Source: a virus
Length of the DNA: 64,000 nt
IMG/VR virus record: IMGVR_UViG_3300037391_000010
Coordinates: 62,001 to 126,000 of that record
Direction: 5' to 3' (one strand)
Shown here piece after piece: positions 48,746-59,800 of this stretch. The notes below the pieces were generated by a model that was not told the DNA's origin, did not search any database, and worked only from the letters and a program-made list of their open reading frames with translations. Numbering within the stretch: position 1 is the first letter of the stretch; every line of letters starts with the position of its first letter. The position numbers and the translations under genes are program-made.

Positions 48746-50242
48746 GTGAAAATCGTCATCGCCGACAAGCTACCACAGGAACACTCTACCGAATTCAGGG
48801 GGCTCCCTGTTATAATTGAATGGCCGAAGGGAAGCACCCGTGTGGGTAAGAACCCTGACGGTACGACGTTCAAAACAGAGATGAAAGTCGATTATGGCTA
48901 CATCCCCGACACGACGGCGGCTGGGGACAAGGAAAAGCTCGACATCTACGTCGGGACCAATGAAGATGCGGAATATGCCTACATTGTTGAGCAATTGGAC
49001 GACAAGGGCGAATTCGACGAGTACAAAGTGATGCTGGGATTCGACACGCTGGAAGCTGCGGAAGAGGCGTACATTGGGCAGGCGGGTGAGGACCTGCTGG
49101 GCGACATCTCCGAGGTTGATTTCGAGTACCTGTTCGACACGGTGAAAGAGAAACAGAAGGAAGCCGCTGCTAAGAAAGAAGCCAAGTTCGCCGTTGGTGA
49201 GAAATACACAGTAATTGAAGCCTTTTTGAAGAACTACAAGCACGAGGTGGACTTCTACGATGAAGTCGCGCACCTCGTACAGGACAAGTTGGATCAGGCT
49301 CTTCAGGACGCGGGAATCAAGGCGGTGGTTAGCTCCCGTGCGAAAACCCCAGATCGGCTGAGGAAGAAGCTGTACAAGCGGAACCAAAAAAGAAACTACA
49401 AGACGTTCCGCGACATCGACGACGACATCATCGATTTAGCTGGCTGCCGCGTGGCTCTGTACATGCCCGCCGACCGCGATGCGGTTGGAAAGCTCATTGA
49501 AAAGTTATTCGTTCCCGTGCGACCCCCAAAGAGCTTCCCCGAAGCCAGCAAGCCCGAAGAAGGCGATACGCTGGGTTACACGGCGACTCACTATCTTGTG
49601 CGCCTGCGCCCCGAAACGCTTCGTAAGAAGGAGCTTCGGTACGCCGACACTCAGATCGAGATTCAGGTAGCATCCGTCCTGATGCACGCTTGGGCTGAAG
49701 TGACCCATGACTTGCTTTACAAGCCTGAAAAGGGTGAACTGACACCCGAAGAAAAAGCAGCCCTGAGCAATCTGAATAGGTTGGTGCAGGAGGGAGAACG
49801 GGAACTTGAAAAGCTTCAGTTCGCCATCGAAGGCCGCACGGATACAAGCCTTCGGTTTGAAATCGCAGCAGCTTTGGCGACGAGTCTCAAAGCCCGGTCG
49901 ATGGGAAAGACTGCCTCCCTGACCGTAGGCGACATTGAGAAGGCCGTTAGAGCTATTGTTGGAAGCAAGACATCACTGTGGTCGATTTACTTGAAAGCCA
50001 CGGAGACGCTCAGGAAAGCTCGTTGGGAAAGGCCCGACGAGGAGAAATACCGCAAGGCATGGGAATCCGCTGGATATGCGAAACCCGAGGAATCGCCCGC
50101 GAGTGAAACACATTACATTCGCGAGGCCATGGAGAAGCTCGCCCCGGGTAAGCCAGTTAGTACGTTGTGGGTTCTGCCGAATCGTAGTGAGATCATAGCT
50201 CTTGCTCAACAGTTGAAAGCCGAGGCAACAAAGGAAAAATAA
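48746..50242 (+). CDS. Pyrophosphatase-like / RelA-SpoT synthetase fusion protein (498 aa)
   Basis: GTG start. Residues ~20-110 match phage inorganic-pyrophosphatase-like domains: IIEWPKGSTRVG, VDYGYIPDT, LDIYVG and FDEYKVMLGF. Residues ~160-370 are a RelA/SpoT (p)ppGpp synthetase domain: VVSSRAKTPDRLRKKL, DLAGCRV (230-236), GYTATHYLV (287-295), IEIQVAS (E305 and Q307) and HAWAEVTHDLLYK (314-326). All five landmark motifs of the synthetase are present. After GKTASLT at ~388 a helical ~110-aa module with unknown function follows. No HD hydrolase is visible. It probably makes (p)ppGpp or a related nucleotide; the pyrophosphatase could pull the reaction or control it. Neighbours suggest a host-takeover locus. 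Confidence 0.88.
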   Translation: MKIVIADKLPQEHSTEFRGLPVIIEWPKGSTRVGKNPDGTTFKTEMKVDYGYIPDTTAAGDKEKLDIYVGTNEDAEYAYIVEQLDDKGEFDEYKVMLGFDTLEAAEEAYIGQAGEDLLGDISEVDFEYLFDTVKEKQKEAAAKKEAKFAVGEKYTVIEAFLKNYKHEVDFYDEVAHLVQDKLDQALQDAGIKAVVSSRAKTPDRLRKKLYKRNQKRNYKTFRDIDDDIIDLAGCRVALYMPADRDAVGKLIEKLFVPVRPPKSFPEASKPEEGDTLGYTATHYLVRLRPETLRKKELRYADTQIEIQVASVLMHAWAEVTHDLLYKPEKGELTPEEKAALSNLNRLVQEGERELEKLQFAIEGRTDTSLRFEIAAALATSLKARSMGKTASLTVGDIEKAVRAIVGSKTSLWSIYLKATETLRKARWERPDEEKYRKAWESAGYAKPEESPASETHYIREAMEKLAPGKPVSTLWVLPNRSEIIALAQQLKAEATKEK

Positions 50243-50248
50243 GTCATC

Positions 50249-50791
50249 ATGGCAGTCGCACCCTTCACCCGCATTGTAGTCGATAAGAAGGAGGAGGCGA
50301 AGTTCCGCCGCCGAGCCCTGAATCATTACCCACTGGAATACATGGAAGCCCTGTGGGGCAAAGTACGTGGTGATATCCTCTACATTCATGCCTTTGTGAA
50401 GGTCGATCATAAGCCCGGAAAACGCACCCTTCGGTACGAGGATTACGAGATTGACGAGCATGAAGAGGATGCAGCCGAAATCGGGCTGACCTACCTTGGC
50501 ACCATCCACACTCACCCAAACGCCGAAGATGCTCAATTTAGCGAGGTTGACTGTGAACAATCGCAGGACTCTCAGGACGTAATGATGGGCATCTGTGCCA
50601 TCCAAACTACCTATCTTGATGAGGAAACCAAGACTCAAAAGCCCCTGAACCGCAAGGTCGTCCGCGTCGAATACTGGCCGACCGTAACCCCACTCATCGC
50701 CATTCGTCGCGACACACCACCCTCAAGGTCGGTCAAACGAGCCCTCAAAAGGGGCTATAAACTGGCGAAAAAGAAGAAGTCCCGTCGATAA
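50249..50791 (+). CDS. JAMM/MPN-family metalloprotease-like protein (180 aa)
   Basis: YMEALWG supplies the upstream Glu (residue 33). TIHTHPNAEDAQFSEVD carries the JAMM core HxH(P)...S..D (H87, H89, S98, D101). The C-terminus is basic (KRALKRGYKLAKKKKSRR). JAMM enzymes cleave isopeptide or peptide bonds and include phage tail-assembly proteases and prokaryotic ubiquitin-like systems. It directly precedes the giant polyvalent gene, so it may process that protein or host targets. Confidence 0.82.
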   Translation: MAVAPFTRIVVDKKEEAKFRRRALNHYPLEYMEALWGKVRGDILYIHAFVKVDHKPGKRTLRYEDYEIDEHEEDAAEIGLTYLGTIHTHPNAEDAQFSEVDCEQSQDSQDVMMGICAIQTTYLDEETKTQKPLNRKVVRVEYWPTVTPLIAIRRDTPPSRSVKRALKRGYKLAKKKKSRR

Positions 50792-50821
50792 ACTTCCGCT
50801 TTCTATGGTATGGGCGCTAGA

Positions 50822-53800
50822 ATGAATCCATTGCTTCAAATGAAGACCGCCGCGTTCTCCTCGGTACGGGAAATCAATATCTCGGAAGATCAGGGCTCCG
50901 CAGAAGGGTACACAGCGGACACCAGTGCGGAACAACTCCAGAATTGGCTCGACCGCTTCGGCTACACGAACGAGGAATTCGTTGCCGACCTGCGGAAGAA
51001 ATACGATAGCTTCGCCGTATTGAATAACATCAATGTGTACGAAGATTCCCGTGGCAAGGGCTACGGCGATTACCTGCTTCAGGAATTCCTGCGAGAAGCT
51101 GGGGATCATGGTGCGGGTATCTGCCTGCTGGTCGCCGACACTGCCGAGGAACAGGCCAAGGGTTTCAGCTTGGTGGAGTGGTACGAACGTAACGACTTCG
51201 AGCAGATTGCCTCGGTCTACGGCGGGGAACTGATGATATTGGGCATCATGAATCCGAAGATTGTGGCAAAGAAAGCAGCCGCCGACATCGGTCAGATGAA
51301 GAACATTGTTGCCGAGATGATGAGCGTACTCACCGCTGGGCTACCACAGCCCGAAGTCAAGATCATAAACCAGACCAATAGAACGTTGGGGCAATGCCGT
51401 TGGCTTTGGGGCAAGAAAGCCGATCAGACTTGGGGCGATGACAATACCACGTTGGAAATTCAGAAGAAAGTTCTGGGGCACGAGGAGACCCTCCGTCGCG
51501 TCATCGCCCACGAACTGTGTCACCATGAAGTTGCTTTGCTCGTTGCTAAACCAAAGCTTCTGGAGATCGGCTACGAAACCTACAAACGGTATCAGAACAT
51601 TTTCGGGCCTGATGGACACGGCAAGGAATGGAAGGAAGTCGCCAAGCGTTTCGATGCAAAATACGGTGCGGACTTTGTGACAGAGAAATCCGATAAGGAC
51701 ACCGTAGTGGACGAACAAGGCAAAGAAATCTTCATCCTGCTCAATAACTATGTCTACGGTCGGCACAAGCAGCGTTTGGGCTGGCAGTGGGCAGTGGGGC
51801 TTAGCCGTCAGGCTATGGCGTACCTCGATGGGATTGATTGGACTTCAGGCGAATTCAAACTGGTCAAGACGACTGATGCTGTATTCACCAAGGGGCGAGG
51901 CCGAATCAAGCAGTACACAGGATGGAATTTGCCGCGCACCCCTGAACAGGAACAGAAGCTTCAAGACCTCTGGGCGAATGCTCCGATGGCGAAGTTCGGT
52001 GCCGACGAAGACAAGACTGCCAAGTCAGGCCCGCACAAGAATGCGACATCCCAGATCAACCTGCCGCCCGAAGCCGCCGCTGGGATGATGGAAGCCGCGA
52101 AGCAAATTCCCGATGAGGAACTCGGCAAGGATGGTCGCGAGGATGACCCACACATCACAGTTAAGTACGGAGTAAAGCCCGATCCCGATTTGTTGAGTCA
52201 AGTTGTAGGTGAACAGCAACCATTTACGGTAACGCTGGGCAAGACGCACGTATTTTCCGTGAGCGAAAGTTCCGACGCTCAAGCTCCTATCGTGGTTCAA
52301 TGCCATGCTCCCGAACTTGAGGCTCTCCACAACAAGGTCGCGGAAGCGATTGGCACTCGCAAGGATGATTTCCCCTACGTGCCACATGTAACTCTCGCTT
52401 ATGTCAAGCCCGACGTTGCCGCCAAATATGAAGGAATGGACTGGGCTGAGGGCATCTCCTTCCAAGTAGACGCCATCACCCTGAGTACGAAGGGCGGCGG
52501 TCAGGTTCGAGTGCCATTTGGCAAGCCTCGTAAGTCCGCATCCCACAAAACCCCACCGATGAGCGACACGCAGTACCAGAACCCTGAGATGGGTGAGGAG
52601 ACGAACGCTTACGCAGACATTCCAGAGCGTGTGAAGGGTGTCGAAGACCTGCCTTCGCTCGAATCGCTTTCGCCTGACCTATTCAAGACGGGAGCGGGCA
52701 GCGTTCACGATCTCGATTTACAGGACGTGGTTGCTTGGGGCGGCAGCCTCAGTGAGGCACAGGGCGATTGGAACAAGATCAGGGCAGAGGCCGCTGAACG
52801 TGTGAAGGCTGAAGGCAAGGATTGGGAGAAAATGCCCGAGGCTGAACAGGAAGTGTGGCTCGACAAGATTGGCTGGGAGTGGCTCGGGGCGACATGGGAA
52901 GTCACCATGAACCGCCTCCAATCTCTGAAGTTCCCTCTCGTAGTCTACCGTGGGCTGGGCTCCGTCAGCCTCAAGGAGATCAACAAGGGGCAATACAAAG
53001 AGAAGGGCACGGGCATCTATTGGTCTTATGATGAGAACAACGCTTACGTGCATGAGGAACTCGCCGCTGGGCATTCGCACATCATAATGTTGCGAGGCGT
53101 CGTGAGTTCACCAAAGCAGATCGATTGGATTCGTACCGCTTATGTCAACCTCGTGGCATCGGATGAGAAGGAAATCAACATCTGGCCGGGTGAAGAGGTT
53201 CAGATCACGGGCTACAAGTACAAGGGTGAGAAGGCGTGGAAGAATCCACCGAAGAATCTCCGTCAAGTACGTGCCGCCGCCACGAACTTCAAGCCCATGC
53301 TGTTCGACAACTGGTGTGACGCGAACCCGATGTACCAGCCTGACGATTTCAACGAGGCCGAATACCGTTACGATGAGAATGTCGCCCACTTCAGCACTGT
53401 GGATTTCCCCATCACGATCTACCGTGCGGTTCAAGTTGAGCAAGGCACGCAGCCGAACTTGGAGAAGGCTGGCATCTATTGGACGTGGGTTGAGAACAGT
53501 GCTGATGCGTACTTTGGTTCGGGGTCGATATGGGATCAAGGCGGGCCGCATCCGAAGAACCCTCAAACCTTAATTCTAAAAGCCAAGGTGTTGCGTTCGA
53601 CCGATGTGGATTGGGACGCGACTCTTCTCGCCAACATGCTCAACGAAGACGAGAACGAGATCACTGTTGAGGCAGGTGCCCAGCTTCAATTGATTGGTAT
53701 CGATTACGGGCAAGGCTATAAGAAGCCCGCTCAGAAAAGGGTCATGGCATACGGCGACGAATCCAAGAACCTGCCTTTACGTGGACAGAAAGGTGTGGGC

Positions 53801-56800
53801 GGACAGGACTTTCCTCTGATGTTCGACCCGCCGTTGTTCTCGGATGAGAAGGAAGCCGCAGGCAGACCGAAGTTCTACCACGGCACGGCAGCGGAGAACC
53901 TCGACGACATCCTAAAGAACGGGCTCAAAGCCAGCAAGGATATGAGCAGCAACGAGTGGGGTCGGTCTGTGTACCTCGCCTGCGATGCATACACGGCAAA
54001 GAACTACGAGGGGCATCAAGGCAAGGGTCGCGGCAACTGGGTCATATTGGAGATCGACGGCAATAAGCTCCATGAAGACCTGCTTCGTCCCGACGATTAC
54101 GATTTCCGCGACATCTTCGAGAGCTTGCCCGAGGAAGAGAAGGCAAAATGCGAGGGCAACTGGGCGTGGTGCGATTGGCGAATAAGCCTTGAGCACAGTT
54201 GTCAAGTGGCGTACATGGGCGATGTCCCGCCTGACGCCATTAAGGTCGTTCCAACGCCGAAGTTCAGCGCAAAGATCAATCCCAAGTTAAAAGCATGGTT
54301 CAACGGTTCGAAGGTTGTGGACGACAAAGGACAGCCACGCATTGTGTACCACGGCAGCAAATCCACGTGGATCAGTTCCTTCGATCTGGGTATGGAAGGC
54401 ACAGGCACGGCAGGCAGCACAAAGTGGGGCGGCATTTGGTTCACATCGAACCAAGGAAACGCCAGTTGGTTCGCCGATCCGCCCGAGGAAAAGGTTGAAG
54501 CACGCACTGATGACGTGACGGTCTACGGTAATGACCCGTATTATGCCGCCATCACCGACATTAACGGCGAAGGCATTTTCGAAGTTGGCCCGCATCCTAC
54601 AGAAGAGGAAGCGGAGCGAGACGGCATTGCACAGGCGAAAATGTACAACGAGCATCTGGGTGAGGACACCAACGTCCAAGCCGTCTACCTGAAGATCGTC
54701 AACCCGTATGTCACCGATCAGATTCCGCGTGACAAGGAATTCAAAGCCGCTCGGGATGGCGGACACGACGGGATCATCGCCAAAGAGGTAACGGATGGTG
54801 TGGAGGTTAGCGATGTGTTTGTCGTGTTCAGTCCGAATCAGGTCAAGTCCGCTACCCGCAATGTCGGGAACTATGACCCGAACAACCAAAGCATTATAGC
54901 GGGTGGGTCAACCCAGTTGTTGCCCGACGAAGTGGAGCTAGTTGCAGACATCGCTCAAAGCGGCGGCGGGAAGGCATTCCCGAAGCTGGAGAAAGAGCCA
55001 TTGTTCCCCGAGGATAAAGAGAAAACTGCCAGTGCCACACCAGAAATCAAGGAAGAAGCAAACAGTCTCCGATTAGAAGTTGGGGGGCAGAAGATTGGCT
55101 ATATCGGTTATCGCGTGGATCAAGTCGGCAAGAAGAAGTTTGCCGAAATCTCCGGTCTCGAAGTGGACAAGGCATGGCGTAGACAGGGGTGGGGAACAAA
55201 GCTGTACGAAGCTCTTGCCGCAAAAGCGAAACGCGAAGGCATCTCGTTCCTGACCTCCAACCTCAGCGGTATGACCTCTTCTGACGCAGAGGGTGTGTGG
55301 TCTCACCTTATTGGTAAAGGGTACAACATTGAGGAGGTTGCATCCGAGGATTCGGAGACGGGCAAGCCGTATTTCAAGTGGAAAGTCGCCAAGCAGTACG
55401 GCCCCGTCTATCACGGCACCTATCACGAATGGTCTGACAAAATCCAGAATGACAAATACAAGATCGGAAAGTTTTTCAGTTCAGACCCGCTTGTGGCACA
55501 GGCATACGGCAGCTTCGTGCATGAATGTTATCTGACGATGAACAAACCATTCATCGTGGACGCGAAGGGAGAAAGTTACTCCTCAATCCCCACGCCCGAA
55601 GCGTTGAAGCGTTGGGTTGCCTCTGGAATGGATACGGTCGATACTGACAACATTGCTGATTACGCCTCCAAACATGGGTACGATGGCGTCATCATTAAAA
55701 ACGTTGTTGAGCTTCACCACCAAGTCGAGGCGGACGACTACATCGTGTTTAAGCCCAATCAGATTAAGGTGAAGGGCGTCATTGAGCCTGAGATCAGTCC
55801 TTACACTGCCAACAAATACCATAAGCAAGAGTTGCAGCGTCGTTTTGAAAAGAAATACCCCCAGACGGCAAGCTCGCACACGGCGGCGGGACTCCCGTCA
55901 TTCAATGCGTGGGTGAAGAAGAACGGCGGCATCGCCAAGATTCTCGACATGTACGACGTTGACACAGCGGAGACTTACGGTTCCGGGTTGGAAGAGCCCG
56001 AGAATCAAGCTGACGTTAAACGTTACGAGAAAGAACTACACAAGCGTGCCTTGGCGGACTTTCAAGAGCGATACGAGCATTTTATCGCGGAGTACCAAAG
56101 CTGGCAATTCCCGATGGATGTGTTCCGTTGCATCTCTTTGCCAAAGCCTGACAGCAACGCAGGACAGCAGCACTTGTTCCCCGATACTCCGCAGGCACAG
56201 TTCCAGCAAGGATTGCAGGCGATAAAGTACAACGGCGTCGGCATCTTCTGGTCGTGGGATGAAAACTCCGCAGAATGCCATTGGGGTTCTGGCGGGCCGA
56301 ACGTGACGCTGCACGGCATAATCAACAAAGACAACGTTGATTGGGAAGGCACGCTTTACGCCAACATGTTTCCCGCATTGGGCGACGACGAAAAAGAAGT
56401 CCGTCTGATAGAGGGTACACAATTTGAGCTTGAGGGAATCCAATACGACGAGAAGTCGGGATGGTCGCAGCCCCCAGTGAAGACGGTTACGGCAGCGAAG
56501 GCCAAGAAGCGTGTGTTCTACCATGCGACGAGTGCCGCGAACATCAATGGCATTGCACAGCACGGGTTGAAGCCTTCGGAGAAGACGAACTGGGGTGGTA
56601 TGCTGGGAGATAGCTCCCTTGGCAAGACGTTTTTTGCAAAAACACCCGCCTCGGCGATGTACTACGCCATGATTATCTTCCGCGACAAGCTGGAGGATAA
56701 CGGTCAAGCACATGTCCCGATCTGCCTTCGTGTGACCATACCTGAGAAGGTTCAGTTGGACACGGAGCGGGCCCAGAATGTGCAGAGGGGAGTCCATTTA

Positions 56801-59800
56801 CCAGAAAGTGAAGCCTATGCTCCCGATGAGGAATCGTGGGTCACGGAGGGGATTCCGCCTGCGAACATTCAGATGTTCTGGCAGGGTAAGTGGCAGCCAG
56901 TCAAATCGGGCGATTGGGATTCCATGTTCTATTATGAAGAGGGAGAGGGCGTTGGGTACGTGGACTGGGAAGGCTCCCCCGTTGGAGATTCCGTTCCTGA
57001 AGCTATGGCTGACGTTGAGAGCTTCACGATGCCGAAGAAAGCAGGCGTGATGGGTCAGGTATACCTCCTGCACTTCGATATCGATCCGAAGGAAGAGATT
57101 CCTAGCACCCGCGAGGACGCTAAGAAGCCGTTCCACGCTCGTCACTATATGGGCTGGGCCGAGAACGCACAGGAGCGCATCGACCAGCACTACAAGGCAA
57201 CCTCAGGCGTCAAGCTGATCGAAGCCATCCATGCCAAGGGTATTTCGTTCACCGTCGCCCGAATTTGGGATAACGTGGATCGGGACTTTGAGCGTAGGAT
57301 GAAGAATCAGGGCGGATTGAACCGTCACTGTCCTATTTGCAAGAAGCTGGGGCTCATCCCCGCGTCTCGCTATCGCGGCAAGGCATTGGAGAAGCAAGTG
57401 GCACCAGCAACACCTGAAGCAGGGCTAGATTTCGTGGAGATAGAGAAGAAGGCCGCAGCGGGTGATCTCGCCAATCTGCGGAACTACCTCACTCTGAGCC
57501 GCCGCGAGATGGGCGAGGAGTTAGCTCGGAATTTCAGCAGCTATTGGTCAGAGTTCGTAGAGAATGAGCATCCCGAGCTTGCCAATCTTATCGACGAAGA
57601 TGGCTACACTGACAATTTTGACACTGTTCCCGAGGATGTATTGAGCGACTTCCTCGACCAGTACGGCAGTCGGGCACTACAGGATGACCCCGCTATGGCT
57701 CCCACGTTCCTGACTGTGGACTATCGTCGCGATGTCAAGAACGCTTGGCTCGTGCATTTCACCGACTTCCCCGATGAGATTGCCAAGAGTGGTTTCAAGT
57801 ACGGCATGGATCGGGTGGAAACGCTCGCTCTAACGACCTACTTCAAGGAGGACGCGAAGAAGTTCGGTGGGTATAACTTTGCCCTCGACGCCCATCACCG
57901 CAACCTTGAATCTCTCGGGAGCAACTACGGCAAGCATTGCGTTCTGTTCCAAGCGAACGGTATTGAGACGTGGCATACAGGCGATGACTTTGAACAGATC
58001 ATTTTCTGGGGTAAGGACGCGAGGAACATCATTCCGATCTACGACAGCGGCGGGTATGGTACGTGGTCAGTCGGTGAGGACAAAGACGGTAACCCGCTGT
58101 TTGAGAGTGAAGACCTGTCGCAGGTTGTGGAGTGGGCAATTACGAACTCCGCGAAGTTGTTACCCAAAGCCAAGAAGCCGAAAGCTCAGCGTGCAGTCGC
58201 CAGTGAGATGACAACGTTATACCACCGTACTCGCCCGGGCCGTGAGGGACAGATTGACACGCAAGGATTGAGCCATATCGAAGGCGGCGGTGAACTTTGG
58301 TTTACTGATGATCCGTCTGCTTATTATGGGGACTCGCCAAACGCAATGTATAGCGTTGAGGTTCCTAAAGAAGAAGCCGAGGCCGCACACGTGGGTGGAC
58401 ACGATTACCGTTTCATGGGCCGTTCATTCGCCCCCGAACAAATCAAGAAGGTCGGTGCGGAGCCATGGGAAATGCGACAAGATGAATACGCGGGTCGCTG
58501 GAACGAGCAAGAGACAGAGGAGCAGAGCGGTGTGCGTCACCAGAAGAACCAAGATTGGGAACAGAATTCCCTAGCCGCCCTGTCGCTCGGTAAGATCACA
58601 CCAGAACAGGCGAAGGAACGCGGTGTGTACGAAGCGAAATCATTCATACCCCTGCCTCAGACCCCGTTGTATCACGTCACAACCGCCAAGAGTCAAGTCG
58701 AAGCGAATGGTCTCAAGACTCGTCGTGAACTCGGTCAAAATTACGGCAAGGGGTTGGGCGGCGGCACCAGCATGAGCATCAGCTTCACTGATGATATGAG
58801 CATCGCACAGGGCATTTACGATAACCTGCTGATCGCTCGTAAGGTTGCCGCAGGCGAGATGACCTTGGACGATCTGATTAGCACTGCCACTAAGGGCATG
58901 GGTGCGAACCGTCCGTGGATCGACGACATTCTCAAGTCGCTGGGCGGCTCCAACCCGAAGGACAAGATCAACGTGGAACTGGATGCCATACAACGTGGTG
59001 TGGCGTTCGAACACGGGCTGGGTCGTCCACCCGATGACGAAGCGATTCTGCCGCAGTACCGCAAGCCCGGGCCGTGGCGTCCTACTCCTTGGAGCCAACA
59101 TTGGAAGGGCGGCGATGGAGAAGAGAAGTACACGTACTGGGAACGCGACCTCACTCCTGAGGAAAAGCAGGAACGTGTGTTTGAGTTCTTCAAGAAGTGG
59201 AGCTTCTGGCGTGAGCAAGCGGGCGGGGGACTTGATCCGCTGTACTTCATGAGTGATCCAAAAGCTTTGGGTCAGACACCCGAGAGTGAGATCACCATCC
59301 TGACATTCAAGGCTGTGCCCGGAGCAATGGGCACTCGTGAATCGGCATTGGGTGAATGGCGTGTGTACACGGGTGCGGCTGTGCAGCTTACGGGTAACGC
59401 GGCGGCGGCAAAGATGGGGATGTTTAATCCCAACCGAGCTAACGTTCAGTACAATTCCGAGAAGGGTACAGGCGAGTGGGAAGGCTGGAACATCGATTTC
59501 AGCGCCGATCCAGTCAAGGAGCACATGCTGCCCGCATCGTTCGTTCGGAAGCTGAAAGGAATTGAGCAGAAGTTCATCAACGTCGCCGATGTAGTGGAGA
59601 CACAGAGCGAGCACTGGACAAAATCCGAACGTGTGGATGAGATTCACACACAGATGGAAACCGAGAAATGGTTCGAAGCCATTCTCGTAGACGAGTACGA
59701 AGATCAGCAAGGGAAATATTACTTGGAAGAGGGGCATCACCGCACCCGTGTAGCAAAGAAGATGGGCAAAACGACTATTCCAGCCGTGATTATGAAGCTG

